Source: Nocardioides sp. L-11A (GTDB taxonomy: Bacteria > Actinomycetota > Actinomycetes > Propionibacteriales > Nocardioidaceae). From it: DNA of 64,000 bases. The stretch is taken from NCBI GenBank assembly GCA_029961745.1, contig CP124680.1:62001-126000 (forward strand). Direction: 5' to 3'. The position numbers and the translations under genes are program-made. Of this stretch, positions 39,427 to 49,106 are shown piece after piece. A model generated the notes under the pieces. The model was not told where the DNA came from, did not search any database, and worked only from the letters and a program-made list of their open reading frames with translations. Within the stretch, counting starts at the first letter, position 1; every line of letters begins with the position of its first letter.

Positions 39427-40899
39427 ATGAATCAGGAACGACGGGTGGTGGTCGTCGGCGGCGGCAACGCCGGCCTGGCCGCGGCGATCGCGGCGGCCGA
39501 GCGCGGAGCGCGCACCGTGCTGCTCGAGAAGGCGACCGAGGCCGAGGACGGCGGCAACAGCCGGTTCACCGCAGGGCTCATCCGCTTCGGCTTCAACGAC
39601 AAGGGCGAGGTCCGGCAGTTCCTGCCCGACATGCCCGAGGACGAGTGGCAGTCACTGCGCATCAACACCTACGACAACGAGCGGTTCCACTCCGACCTCA
39701 TGGTCAAGTCGCAGGGCAAGGCCGACCCCGACCTCACCGACTGGATCGTCACCGAGAGCTACAGCGTCATGGAGTGGCTGCAGAGCCACAACGTCCGGTG
39801 GCGCACGCTGACCTACATCCCGAACGCGCGGGAGACCGGATTCGCCGACGGCATCGTCCTCGAGGCCGACGACGGCGGTCCCGGCCTGGTCCGGATGGAG
39901 ACGGCGGAGGCCCGGCGCCTCGGCGTCGACATCCGCTACGAGAGCGCCGCGACCGGCCTGGTGACCGACGACGAGGGCGCCGTCGTCGGCGTGACCGTCA
40001 AGGGTCCCGACGGGAAGACCTACACCGAGGAGGGCGCGGTCGTGCTGGCCTCCGGCGGCTTCGAGGCCAACCCGGAGATGAGGTCGCGCTATCTCGGACC
40101 GGACTGGAACGTCGTGAAGGTCCGCGGTGTGCGGTTCAACACCGGCGAGATGCTCGACGCGGCGGTTCGACTCGGTGCGCTGCCCTACGGCCACTGGGCC
40201 GGGGCGCACTGCTCGCCGATCGACCCCGACTCCCCGGAGATGGGGACCCTGGAGAGCAGCGACGAGACCAACAAGCTCTCGTTCAGCTACGGCATCTCCG
40301 TCAACGTCCACGGTGAGCGCTTCATCGACGAGGGTGCCGACTGGAACACCAAGATGTACGTCTCGATGGGCAAGGCCGTCGCGGCCCAGCCGTTCGGCCG
40401 TGCCTTCCAGATCTTCGACGCCAAGACCGCGCACCTCGTCGACCAGCGGTACGAGCCGGGTGCCGCGGTCGTCACCGAGAGCATCGAGGAGCTGGCCGAC
40501 CGGCTCGGCATCGACCGCGCCGGGCTGCTCGCCACGGTGGCCGAGTTCAACGCCTCGGTCGCCCACGACGCGCCCGAGTTCGACTCCACCGCGCTCGACG
40601 GCCGGGCGACCCGGGGGATCCAGCCGCCGAAGAGCAACTGGGCCAGCCCGATCGAGCACGGGCCGTTCACGGCCTACGAGGTGGTCACCGGGATCACGTT
40701 CACCTTCGGTGGCGTGAAGGTCAACCGCGATGCCCAGGTGCTCGACATGTCGGACCGCCCGATCCGCGGTCTGTACGCCGCGGGGGAGACGACCGGCGGG
40801 TTCTTCTTCTACCAGTACCCGGCCGGCAGCGGACTGATGTGCGGCGCCCTGACCGGTCGCGCCGCCGGCTGGCACGCGGCGACGGGGCACGCGGGCTGA
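39427..40899 (+). CDS. tcuA: FAD-dependent dehydrogenase, TcuA (tricarballylate dehydrogenase)-like
   Basis: A 490-residue flavoprotein of the fumarate reductase/succinate dehydrogenase group. The FAD motif VVVVGGGNAGLAAAIAAAERGARTVLLEKA is at the N-terminus, with NSRFTAGLIRFGF, VLASGGFEANPEMRSRYLG, YAAGETTGGFFFYQYPAGSGLMCG and the substrate-domain ITFTFGGVKVNRD. TcuA oxidises tricarballylate to cis-aconitate. The start is ATG 39427 after GAAAGGAC. First gene of an operon with PrpD-like and IPMDH-like enzymes and an ABC transporter. Exact substrate uncertain. Confidence 0.85.
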   Translation: MNQERRVVVVGGGNAGLAAAIAAAERGARTVLLEKATEAEDGGNSRFTAGLIRFGFNDKGEVRQFLPDMPEDEWQSLRINTYDNERFHSDLMVKSQGKADPDLTDWIVTESYSVMEWLQSHNVRWRTLTYIPNARETGFADGIVLEADDGGPGLVRMETAEARRLGVDIRYESAATGLVTDDEGAVVGVTVKGPDGKTYTEEGAVVLASGGFEANPEMRSRYLGPDWNVVKVRGVRFNTGEMLDAAVRLGALPYGHWAGAHCSPIDPDSPEMGTLESSDETNKLSFSYGISVNVHGERFIDEGADWNTKMYVSMGKAVAAQPFGRAFQIFDAKTAHLVDQRYEPGAAVVTESIEELADRLGIDRAGLLATVAEFNASVAHDAPEFDSTALDGRATRGIQPPKSNWASPIEHGPFTAYEVVTGITFTFGGVKVNRDAQVLDMSDRPIRGLYAAGETTGGFFFYQYPAGSGLMCGALTGRAAGWHAATGHAG

Positions 40900-40900
40900 C

Positions 40901-42277
40901 ATGACCACCGCAACCGGCACGACACACGACACGGTCACCGGGCGACTGGCCCGGCGGGTGGCGAGCCTCGGCGCCGCCGATCTGTCCGGACCGGTCGCCG
41001 AACGCCTGCGGGCCTGCGTGATCGACTGGGTCGCCTGTGCCGTCGCCGGGGCCGGCCAGCCCGGTCCGGCTGCGCTCCGCCGCGCCGAGCTCGCCGACTC
41101 CGGTCGGCGGACGTCCACGCTCGTGGGCGGCCGCCGCCGGGGCTCGGTGGAGCTCGCAGCCACCCACAACGGGTTCGCCAGCCACGTGCTGGAGCTGGAC
41201 GATGTGCACCTCCCGTCGCTGTCCCACGCGTCCGCGCCGGTCCTGGCCGCCGCCCTGGCGGTCGGCGAGGAGGTGGGCGCGCCCGCCGACGAGGTCGGGC
41301 TCGCCCTGCTCGCCGGCTACGAGGCGATGGCCCGCATCGGCCGGCCGGTCGGGCAGCGGATGATCAGCGAGCGGCACGTCCATCCGACCGGCTTCCTCGG
41401 GTACTTCGGGGCGGCGACCGCCGCCGCGCGGCTGTACGGGCTGGGCGAGGAGCAGCTGGTCGCGGCCTGGGGGATCGCCGGCGGCCAGGCGGGCGGGCTG
41501 ACCGAGGTGCGCGGCACCATGTCGAAGGCGTACTTCGCCGGCCACTCCGCCGGGGGCGGGGTCCGGGCCGCCCGGCTGGCCCGCGAGGGCTTCGGAAGTG
41601 CCCGAGACATCGTCGGCGGACCGAGCGGCATCTGGGCCGCGTTCGGCGCCGACCCGGACGCCGTCGATCCGGACGCCACCCACCTCGGTCCCGATGGGCC
41701 GGCCGTGCTCGAGAACACCCACAAGCTGCACGCCTCCTGCGCCCTGGGCCACCCGATGATCGACGTCGTCCTCGCCGCGCGGGCCGCCGGACCCGCCCCG
41801 ACCGCCCTGCCGCGGCGCCTGGAGCTGCACCTGCCCGTCGAGGCCGCGACGTACCTCGACCGGCCGGAGCCGGTCAACGGCCTCGACGCCAAGTTCTCAG
41901 CGCAGTACTGCGCCGTGGTCGCCTGGACCGACGGCCTGGTCGGCCCGGCGCAGTTCGAGGACGCCCGGGTCGTGGACGCCCACGGATCGATGCAGCGCGT
42001 CGTCATCGTGCCGCGCCCCGAGTTCGACCTCGCCCGGGCCGAGGTGCGCGTCCACGACGGCACCGGCCTCGCGACGTACCACTCCGGGGCCGGGCCGGCG
42101 GCCGGAGCGCGGACCGGTCCCGCCCTCGACCAGCTCGAGGCGAAGTTCGTCGCGCTCGTCGCGCCGGTGCTCGGCCCCGACGAGACCACCGATCTGCTGG
42201 CCGCGCTGCGCGCGTGGCCCGACCTCCCGCTCGCCGAGCTGTGCCGGCGAGTCGCACCCGACGCCACCCAGGAGTGA
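40901..42277 (+). CDS. MmgE/PrpD-family protein
   Basis: A 458-residue member of the MmgE/PrpD family, which contains 2-methylcitrate dehydratase and cis-aconitate decarboxylase. Typical segments: VIDWVACAVAGAGQPG near residue 45, NGFASHVLELDDVH near 85, PTGFLGYFGAATAAARLYGL near 160 and LHASCALGHPMID near 280. It begins one base after the TcuA stop. Dehydration, hydration or isomerisation of a di- or tricarboxylate is the expected chemistry; which one cannot be read here. Confidence 0.88.
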   Translation: MTTATGTTHDTVTGRLARRVASLGAADLSGPVAERLRACVIDWVACAVAGAGQPGPAALRRAELADSGRRTSTLVGGRRRGSVELAATHNGFASHVLELDDVHLPSLSHASAPVLAAALAVGEEVGAPADEVGLALLAGYEAMARIGRPVGQRMISERHVHPTGFLGYFGAATAAARLYGLGEEQLVAAWGIAGGQAGGLTEVRGTMSKAYFAGHSAGGGVRAARLAREGFGSARDIVGGPSGIWAAFGADPDAVDPDATHLGPDGPAVLENTHKLHASCALGHPMIDVVLAARAAGPAPTALPRRLELHLPVEAATYLDRPEPVNGLDAKFSAQYCAVVAWTDGLVGPAQFEDARVVDAHGSMQRVVIVPRPEFDLARAEVRVHDGTGLATYHSGAGPAAGARTGPALDQLEAKFVALVAPVLGPDETTDLLAALRAWPDLPLAELCRRVAPDATQE

Positions 42278-42282
42278 GAGCC

Positions 42283-43419
42283 ATGACCGACTGTCGAGAT
42301 GCCGAGACCGGCGCGACCCACCACGTCGGCGTCCTGCCCGGCGACGGGATCGGCCCCGAGGTCGTCGCGGCCGCCGTCCAGGTGCTCGACGCCGCGGAGT
42401 CGCGCTGGTACTTCCGGACCCGCCGCTCGTGGAGTCCGCTGGGCACCACGGCGTACCTGGAGCACGGCGGCGTGGAGCAGCAGGAGGTGGACCGACTCGC
42501 CGAGACCGACGCCGTCCTGCTTGGCGCCATCGGCGACCCCCGCCTGCCCGCCGGCGTGCTGGAGCGCGAGCTCCTGCTCCGGCTGCGCCGCGAGTTCGAC
42601 CTGTACGCCAACCTGCGCCCGGTCCGGCTGCGTCCCGGGGTCCTCTCGCCGCTGCGGTCGGTCACCCCGGCCGAGTGCGACCTGCTGGTCGTCCGGGAGA
42701 ACACCGAGTCGCTGTACTGCAACGCGGGCGGCGCGGTCCACGTCGGCGGCACGGCGGAGATCGCCACCCAGGAGTCGATCAACTCGAGGCATGCCGTCGA
42801 CCGGGTGCTGCGCTTCGCCTTCGAGGCCGCCCTAGAGCGTCGGCGGCACGTGACCCTCGTCCACAAGGTGAACGTCCTGGAGTACGCCGGTGGCCTCTGG
42901 CAGCGGCGCTTCGATGCGATCGCGGCCGAGTACCCCGACATCGCGACGGCGTACGTCCACGTCGACGCCGCCTGTCTCTACCTCGTGACCGACCCGGGTA
43001 GGTACGACGTGGTCGTCACCGACAACCTCTTCGGCGACATCTTCTCCGACCTCGGTGCCGGCATCCAGGGCGGCATCGGGCTCAGCGCGTCGGCGAACCT
43101 CGATCCCACCCGGTGCGCACCCTCGCTGTTCGAGCCGATCCACGGCTCGGCGCCGGACATCGCCGGCCGGGGCGTCGCCGACCCGGTCGGAGCGATCCTC
43201 AGCCTCGCGCTCCTGCTCGACTTCCTCGGGGAGAAGGACGCTGCCCAGGGCATCTCGGACGCGGTCGACGACCACCTGCTCGCCCGGGCCGGCGGTCCGT
43301 CGGGGGCGACCGTGGAGGTCGGCGCCGACATCGCCGCTCGGGTCGTGGGTCCGAGCGTCCCGTCCCCACTCGCCGGCCGGACGGAGACGTCCGCGCCCTC
43401 TCGGTACTTCTTCCCGTGA
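42283..43419 (+). CDS. Isopropylmalate/isocitrate/tartrate dehydrogenase family enzyme
   Basis: A 378-residue beta-decarboxylating dehydrogenase: VGVLPGDGIGPEVVAAAVQVL at the start, LYANLRPVRLRPG, VVRENTESLYCNAGG, LVHKVNVLEYAGGLWQ, DVVVTDNLFGDIFSDLGAGIQGG and LFEPIHGSAPDIAGRGVADPVGAILS. Metal and substrate residues look intact. It is unlikely to be leuB itself, because no leucine genes are present and it lies 5 bp after the PrpD-like gene in a catabolic operon. The NTESLYCN segment varies from leuB and may reflect a different substrate. Confidence 0.88.
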   Translation: MTDCRDAETGATHHVGVLPGDGIGPEVVAAAVQVLDAAESRWYFRTRRSWSPLGTTAYLEHGGVEQQEVDRLAETDAVLLGAIGDPRLPAGVLERELLLRLRREFDLYANLRPVRLRPGVLSPLRSVTPAECDLLVVRENTESLYCNAGGAVHVGGTAEIATQESINSRHAVDRVLRFAFEAALERRRHVTLVHKVNVLEYAGGLWQRRFDAIAAEYPDIATAYVHVDAACLYLVTDPGRYDVVVTDNLFGDIFSDLGAGIQGGIGLSASANLDPTRCAPSLFEPIHGSAPDIAGRGVADPVGAILSLALLLDFLGEKDAAQGISDAVDDHLLARAGGPSGATVEVGADIAARVVGPSVPSPLAGRTETSAPSRYFFP

Positions 43420-43472
43420 CGCCGCGGCGCCGGGAGACCACAAGATCAGCCACACACAACCGGAGGTGGCCC

Positions 43473-45104
43473 GTGAGGCCGAACGCATTGCTCGCTATTG
43501 CCCTGATATCCGGCCTGCTCGCGGCGGGCTGCGCCACCGACGACGACGGCAGCGCCGACGGCGCCAACCTGGTCGTCGGCACCGTGAGCGACCCGGTGGC
43601 CCTCGACCCGGCGCAGGTTCTCGACCAGGAGTCGAACCGGGTCGCCACCCAGATCTTCGAGTCGCTGGTGACGATGAAGCCCGGCACGGGCGAGGTCGTC
43701 GCGAACCTCGCCACGTCGTGGACCGCGTCCGAGGCGGCGGACGAGTGGACCTTCGAGCTGCGCGACGACGTCGAGTTCCACGACGGTACGACCTTCGACG
43801 CCGAGGCCGTGTGCTTCAACTTCGACCGCTGGTACCACTTCGAGGGGATCCAGCAGTCCGAGGGCCTGGCACTCTTCTGGAACGCGGTCATGGGCGGCTT
43901 CGCCGACGGCAGGAGCCCCTCGTTGTACGAGTCCTGCGAGGTCGTCGGCGACCACGAGGTGACCTTCCACCTCACGCGGCCGAGCGTGTCCTTCCTCGCC
44001 GCGCTCGCCGTGTCCGGCTTCGGCATCGCGAGCCCGACGGCGCTGGAGAAGTACGGCGCCGACGACGTGGGCGGCAGCGAGGAGGCACCGGTCTTCAACG
44101 GCACCTTCGCCACCGAGCACCCCGTCGGCACCGGGCCGTTCGTGTTCGACTCGTGGGAGCGCAACTCCCGCCTCCAGTTGGTCGCCAACGAGGACTACTG
44201 GGGTGACCCGCCCGCGATCGAACGGCTGGTCTTCGTCCCGATCGCCAATGCCGCGGCGCGGCGGCAGGCGCTGGAGGCCGGTGACATCGACATGTACGAC
44301 CTCGTCGACCCCGAGGACGTCGACGTGCTGCGCTCCCAGGGCTTCCAGCTGCTGGAGCGGCCCGGCTTCAACGTGGGCTGGCTGGCGATGGACCAGCGGG
44401 TCCCGCCGTTCGACAACGAGAAGATCCGCCAGGCGGTCGCCTACGCGCTCAACCGGGAGGAGCTGGTCGGGGCGAAGTACCCGCCGGGAGCGGAGCTTGC
44501 CGACCAGTTCATCCCGCCCAGCCTCTCGGCGCACGCCGACGACGTCCCGCAGTACCCCTACGACCCTGAGCGGGCCGAGCAGCTGATCGCGGAGTCTGGC
44601 CTAAGCGGCGCCGACCTGACCATCACCTTCGCCTACTTCTCCGATGCCTCGCGGGCGCACACCCCCGTGCCCCAGGCCGCCTTCGAGGCGTTCCGTCGAG
44701 ACCTCGAGGCCGTCGGCTTCAAGGTCGAGCCCAACCAGCTCCCGTTCTCGCCGGACTATGTGGCCGCGGCCTTCTCGGGCGGCACCGGTGGCATGTACCT
44801 CCTCGGTCGCAACGGCGACTTCGCCGACCCCGCCAACTTCCTCAACCAGTACTTCGGCAAGTTCAACGAGGAGTTCGGCTTCGAGGACCAGGAGCTGTTC
44901 GACCTGCTGGCCCGCGCCGAGGGTGAGGTCGACCTCGACGAGCGCGACCGGCTCTACCAGGAGGCGAGCCGCCAGGTGATGGAGATGGTCCCGGCGGTAC
45001 CGATCGCGCACGTCGGCACCTTCCTCGCGATGAGCCCGGACTTCGAGGGCTACGTGCCCAGCCCGGTCTACGTCGAGCCGTTCAGCCTCGTCCGGACGAA
45101 GTGA
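43473..45104 (+). CDS. ABC transporter solute-binding lipoprotein, peptide/nickel (SBP family 5) type
   Basis: A 543-residue extracytoplasmic lipoprotein. The signal peptide ends in the lipobox LLAAGC, with the cysteine near residue 22. The body has the family features LVVGTVSDPVALDPAQ, WTFELRDDVEFHDGTTFDAEAVCFNFDRW and QAVAYALNREELV. The start is GTG 43473 after GGAGG. It feeds the permeases and ATPases encoded downstream. Family 5 proteins bind peptides, but also other anionic or metal-chelated compounds, so a polycarboxylate is possible in this operon. Confidence 0.92.
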   Translation: MRPNALLAIALISGLLAAGCATDDDGSADGANLVVGTVSDPVALDPAQVLDQESNRVATQIFESLVTMKPGTGEVVANLATSWTASEAADEWTFELRDDVEFHDGTTFDAEAVCFNFDRWYHFEGIQQSEGLALFWNAVMGGFADGRSPSLYESCEVVGDHEVTFHLTRPSVSFLAALAVSGFGIASPTALEKYGADDVGGSEEAPVFNGTFATEHPVGTGPFVFDSWERNSRLQLVANEDYWGDPPAIERLVFVPIANAAARRQALEAGDIDMYDLVDPEDVDVLRSQGFQLLERPGFNVGWLAMDQRVPPFDNEKIRQAVAYALNREELVGAKYPPGAELADQFIPPSLSAHADDVPQYPYDPERAEQLIAESGLSGADLTITFAYFSDASRAHTPVPQAAFEAFRRDLEAVGFKVEPNQLPFSPDYVAAAFSGGTGGMYLLGRNGDFADPANFLNQYFGKFNEEFGFEDQELFDLLARAEGEVDLDERDRLYQEASRQVMEMVPAVPIAHVGTFLAMSPDFEGYVPSPVYVEPFSLVRTK

Positions 45105-45158
45105 CGGGAGCGCGATCGTGCACCGCCGTCGACATCTGCTGAGGGAGAGGGGAGCGCC

Positions 45159-46166
45159 ATGCTGAGGCTGGTGGGCCAGCGACTGGCCCAGACCGCCCCG
45201 ATCCTGTTCGCCCTGTCCCTGGCGGTCTTCGCCTGGGTCCGGGCACTGCCCGGCGGTCCGGCCAACGCGCTCCTCGGGGAGCACGCGTCGCCGGAGGCGA
45301 TCGCCGAGGTCAACGCCGCCTATGCGCTGGACGAGCCGATCTGGACCCAGTACTGGAGGTTCGTGGTCAAGCTCGTCCAGCTGGACCTCGGCTCGTCGAT
45401 CCGCACCCGGCAGCCGGTGATGGACGAGATCGCCTCCCGGTTCCCGGCCACCGTCGAGCTGACCGTCGCGGGCCTGCTGATCGCGGTGGTGGTGGGGGTG
45501 CCGCTCGGCACCCTCGCCGCGAAGTACCACGGCCGGTGGCCCGACCGGCTCTCGGTCGTGGGCTCCCTGCTGGGGATCTCCATCCCGGTCTTCTTCCTGG
45601 CACTGCTGCTGAAGTACGTGTTCGCGGTCGAGCTGGGCTGGCTGCCGGCGTCGGGTCGGCTCGAGCCGACCAGCCAGGCGGCGCATCCGACCGGGTTCTA
45701 CGTGCTCGACGGCATCCTGACCCGGGACGGCGCGGCGGTCGTCGACGCGCTGCGGCACCTGCTGCTGCCGGCCCTCGCCCTCGCCTCGGTCCCGCTGGCG
45801 ATCATCTCGAGGGTCACCCGGGCCTCACTGCTCCAGGTGCAGACGGAGAGCTACATCCGCACGGCGACCGCGAAGGGCCTGGGCCCGCTGCGCTTCAACG
45901 TGCACCACCTGCTGCGCAACGGGCTGCTGCCCGTCATCACGATCGTCGGCCTGCAGGGCGGGATCCTCCTGTCCGGCGCGGTGCTGACCGAGACGGTCTT
46001 CAGCTGGGGAGGCATGGGCAGCTGGATGCTGACGTCCATCCAGTACCGGGACTTCCCGGCCATGCAGGCCGGGATCCTCTTCCTGGCCCTGATCTTCGTG
46101 CTGGTCAACATGCTGGTCGATCTGACGTACCTGGTGATCGACCCCCGACTCAAGCGAGCGGAGTAG
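45159..46166 (+). CDS. ABC transporter permease, DppB/OppB type
   Basis: A 335-residue inner-membrane permease with six helices. Start LRLVGQRLAQTAPILFALSLAVFAWVRALPGGPANALLG, the coupling-loop motif RVTRASLLQVQTESYIRTATAKGLGPLRFNVHHLLRN, and the end LVNMLVDLTYLVIDPRLKRAE are diagnostic of DppB. It pairs with the DppC-type permease 2 bp downstream. Confidence 0.93.
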   Translation: MLRLVGQRLAQTAPILFALSLAVFAWVRALPGGPANALLGEHASPEAIAEVNAAYALDEPIWTQYWRFVVKLVQLDLGSSIRTRQPVMDEIASRFPATVELTVAGLLIAVVVGVPLGTLAAKYHGRWPDRLSVVGSLLGISIPVFFLALLLKYVFAVELGWLPASGRLEPTSQAAHPTGFYVLDGILTRDGAAVVDALRHLLLPALALASVPLAIISRVTRASLLQVQTESYIRTATAKGLGPLRFNVHHLLRNGLLPVITIVGLQGGILLSGAVLTETVFSWGGMGSWMLTSIQYRDFPAMQAGILFLALIFVLVNMLVDLTYLVIDPRLKRAE

Positions 46167-46168
46167 AG

Positions 46169-47077
46169 ATGGCACTCGTTGATCCCGGACGGATCGTCGC
46201 CGGGGCACCATCCCGGGTCCGGCGGCGGGGCCTGCGCCGGCTGGCCCGCGTCGGCTCGCCGGTCACCGCCGTCGGCGTCCTCCTGGTCGGGACCCTGGTG
46301 GTGGTCGCGATCGCGGCGCCGCTGCTCGCGCCGTACTCGCCGACGGAGATCGACCTCGACGGCATCAGGGCCGGATCGCTGCCCGGGCCGAGCGCCGAGC
46401 ACTGGCTCGGGGTGGACCCGCTCGGGCGGGACCTGCTGTCGCGGCTGATCTACGGCACCCGCACCTCCCTGGTGATCGCGGTCGCCGCCGTGGCCGTCGG
46501 GCTGGTCGGCGGCGTCACCCTCGGCGGGCTCGCCGGCGCGCTCGGCGGCTGGGTGGACGTCGTCACCATGAGGATCGTCGACGTCATGCTCTCGGTGCCG
46601 GGCCTGCTGTTCGCCATCGCGGTGGCCGCGATGCTCGGGCCCAGCCTGCGCTCGGTGATCCTGGCGCTGGGGATCGTGAACATCCCCATCTTCGCCCGCC
46701 TCCTGCGCAGCTCGATCCTCAGCGAGCGCAGCTCGCCGTACGTCGAGGCCTGCCGCGCGATGGGTCTCTCGGAGCTGCGGATCGTGTGGCGGCACGTGCT
46801 GCCGAACTCGCTGGGGCCGCTGACCGTGGCCGCGACGCTCGCGCTCGCGACGGCGATCGTGGACGCGGCCGGACTGGCCTTCCTGGGACTGTCGTCCCCC
46901 GACCCGGCCATCCCCGAGTGGGGCAAGATGCTCGCCGAGACGCAGAGCTATCTCTCGCACGCCCCGCACCTGGCCATGTTCCCGGGAGCGGTGATCACCC
47001 TCTCGGTCCTCGGGTTCTATCTCGTCGGGGAGGCTCTCCAGGAGCGCCTCGACCCTCGTCTGAAGGACCGCTCATGA
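46169..47077 (+). CDS. ABC transporter permease, DppC/OppC type
   Basis: A 302-residue permease: N-terminal helix VTAVGVLLVGTLVVVAIAAPLLAPYSP, the LGVDPLGRDLLSRLIYGTRTSLVIAV segment, coupling motif EACRAMGLSELRIVWRHVLPNSLGPL and the ending LVGEALQERLDPRLKDRS typical of DppC. Its stop overlaps the next gene's ATG by 4 bp. Confidence 0.93.
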   Translation: MALVDPGRIVAGAPSRVRRRGLRRLARVGSPVTAVGVLLVGTLVVVAIAAPLLAPYSPTEIDLDGIRAGSLPGPSAEHWLGVDPLGRDLLSRLIYGTRTSLVIAVAAVAVGLVGGVTLGGLAGALGGWVDVVTMRIVDVMLSVPGLLFAIAVAAMLGPSLRSVILALGIVNIPIFARLLRSSILSERSSPYVEACRAMGLSELRIVWRHVLPNSLGPLTVAATLALATAIVDAAGLAFLGLSSPDPAIPEWGKMLAETQSYLSHAPHLAMFPGAVITLSVLGFYLVGEALQERLDPRLKDRS

Positions 47078-48069
47078 GTCTGGTGACCGTCAACGACCTG
47101 TCCATCGAGTTCGGGCGAGGGGGAGCAGCGGGCGGCGTACGGGCCGTCGACGCGGTCGAGCTGGCGATCGAGCCGGGCCGGACCTACGGCCTGGTCGGGG
47201 AGTCCGGCTCGGGCAAGAGCATGACCGCGATGGCGATCCTCGGGCTGCTGCCGCGGTCGGCCCGGGTCACCGGGAGCGTCACGTTCGACGGACAGGAGAT
47301 CACCGGCCTGCGGGCCCGGGCCCTGCGCGAGCTGCGGCGTACTCGGATCGGCGTCGTCTTCCAGGACCCCATGACGTCGCTGAACCCGACGATGACCCTG
47401 GGCAGCCAGGTCGAGGAGATCTTGAGGTTCGACCCGGGCATCGGCGGTCGGCGCGAACGACGGGACCGCGCGGCCGGCCTCCTCGACGAGGTCGGGCTGG
47501 CCGACCCGGCCCGGCGTCTCGGCGAGTACCCGCACGAGATCTCCGGGGGCATGCGGCAGCGGGTGATGATCGCGATGGCGATCGCCAACCGGCCGAGCCT
47601 GCTGATCGCCGACGAGCCGACGACCGCCCTGGACGTCACCGTGCAGGCGCAGATCCTCGAGCTGCTGCAGCGGCTGGTGGCCGACCACGGCACCACGCTG
47701 CTGATGATCACCCACGATCTCGGCGTCGCGGCGGGCGTCTGCGACGAGATGATGGTCATGTACGGCGGCCGCATCGTCGAGTCGAACAGCGCGCACGGGC
47801 TCTTCGCCGACCCCCGGCACCCCTACACCCAGGCGCTGCTGCGGGCGGTGCCGCGGATCGACGGGGCGGAGGCCGTGGAGCCGATCGCGGGCTCCCCGGT
47901 GTACGCACCGGACTGGCGGGCCGGATGCGCCTTCGCGCCCCGGTGCGCCCGGCGCGACACGGCCTGCGTCGGCGAGGTCGAGCGCCTCATCGCACCGCGC
48001 CCGGTCGACGGCGTGCGGTGCGTGCATCCCGGGCCGGTACCGGTCCCTCTGGAAGGAGCCCTCTCATGA
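47074..48069 (+). CDS. ABC transporter ATPase, DppD/OppD type
   Basis: A 331-residue ATPase with Walker A GESGSGKSMT, signature ISGGMRQRVMIAMAIANRP, Walker B LLIADEPTTALDVT and the C-terminal oligopeptide/dipeptide extension (GCAFAPRCARRDTACVG). In some family members the C-terminal cysteines bind an iron-sulfur cluster. Overlaps the genes on both sides by 4 bp. Confidence 0.93.
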   Translation: MSLVTVNDLSIEFGRGGAAGGVRAVDAVELAIEPGRTYGLVGESGSGKSMTAMAILGLLPRSARVTGSVTFDGQEITGLRARALRELRRTRIGVVFQDPMTSLNPTMTLGSQVEEILRFDPGIGGRRERRDRAAGLLDEVGLADPARRLGEYPHEISGGMRQRVMIAMAIANRPSLLIADEPTTALDVTVQAQILELLQRLVADHGTTLLMITHDLGVAAGVCDEMMVMYGGRIVESNSAHGLFADPRHPYTQALLRAVPRIDGAEAVEPIAGSPVYAPDWRAGCAFAPRCARRDTACVGEVERLIAPRPVDGVRCVHPGPVPVPLEGALS

Positions 48070-49064
48070 CCGTGTTGAGCGTGCGGGACCTCCGGGTCGA
48101 GTTCGGCGGTGGCGGGTCCTTCCGCCGCAGGACTCCTGCGCTCCGCGCCGTCGACGGCGTCGGCTTCGACGTCGCGGCCGGGGAGACGCTGGGGCTGGTC
48201 GGCGAGAGCGGCTGTGGCAAGACCACGACCGGTCGCGCGGTGCTGGGGCTGGTGCCGGGGGCGTCGGGCGACGTCGCCATCGGCGGTGAGGTCGTGCGTA
48301 CCGCGAACGGCCGCCGGAACCGGAGGATCCCCCGGTTGGCTCAGATGATCTTCCAGGACCCGTTCTCCACGCTCGACCCGCGGATGAGCGTCGGCGCGGC
48401 GGTCGCCGAGCCGCTGCGCTTCCACCGGATCACCAGCACCGTCGCCGACACCCGCCGGCGGGTCGCCGAACTCCTGGAGCTGGTAGGGCTACCGGACTCG
48501 GCCCAGGGCAAGTACCCGCACCAGTTCTCCGGCGGGCAGCTCCAGCGGGTCGGGATCGCGCGCGCCCTCGCCGTCGAGCCGCAGCTCCTCGTCGCAGACG
48601 AGCCGGTCTCGGCGCTGGACGTGTCCATCCAGGCCCAGGTGATGAAGCTGCTGCGGGACCTGCAGCAGCGCACCGGGATCTCCATGCTCTTCGTGGGCCA
48701 CGATCTGGCCGTCGTGAAGCACGTGTCGCACCGCATCGCGGTGATGTACCTCGGCCGGATCGTCGAGATCGGCGCGGCGAGCGAGCTGTTCACGACGCCG
48801 GCCCACCCCTACACGGCAGCGCTGCTGTCCGCGGTGCCGGTCCCCGACCCGACCCAGGAGCGGACCCGCGAGCGGATCATCCTCCGGGGCGACCCACCCA
48901 GCCCGCGCGACACCCGTGCCGGCTGCGCCTTCGCCCAGCGCTGCCCCTGGGCGCGCCCGGAGCGCTGCCACGACGAGACCCCCGCGCTGCGGGAGACGGC
49001 GTCCGGCCGTCTCGTCGCCTGCCACTTCGCGGAGGACCTCGTGCCGGAGCTGACTTCGGTGTAG
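48066..49064 (+). CDS. ABC transporter ATPase, DppF/OppF type
   Basis: A 332-residue ATPase with Walker A GESGCGKTTT, signature FSGGQLQRVGIARALAVEP, Walker B LLVADEPVSALDVS and the C-terminal CAFAQRCPWARPERC motif of the dipeptide group. Last gene of the transporter; a GntR-type regulator follows after 42 bp. Confidence 0.93.
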   Translation: MTVLSVRDLRVEFGGGGSFRRRTPALRAVDGVGFDVAAGETLGLVGESGCGKTTTGRAVLGLVPGASGDVAIGGEVVRTANGRRNRRIPRLAQMIFQDPFSTLDPRMSVGAAVAEPLRFHRITSTVADTRRRVAELLELVGLPDSAQGKYPHQFSGGQLQRVGIARALAVEPQLLVADEPVSALDVSIQAQVMKLLRDLQQRTGISMLFVGHDLAVVKHVSHRIAVMYLGRIVEIGAASELFTTPAHPYTAALLSAVPVPDPTQERTRERIILRGDPPSPRDTRAGCAFAQRCPWARPERCHDETPALRETASGRLVACHFAEDLVPELTSV

Positions 49065-49106
49065 GTATGCTCATCTGTTGTTATGCCGTTGGTGGTGGGA
49101 GGCACG

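Noticed and set aside
42283..43419. Leucine biosynthesis leuB
   Set aside because: The operon context is catabolic and no other leucine genes are near; motif variation (NTESLYCN) also speaks against it.
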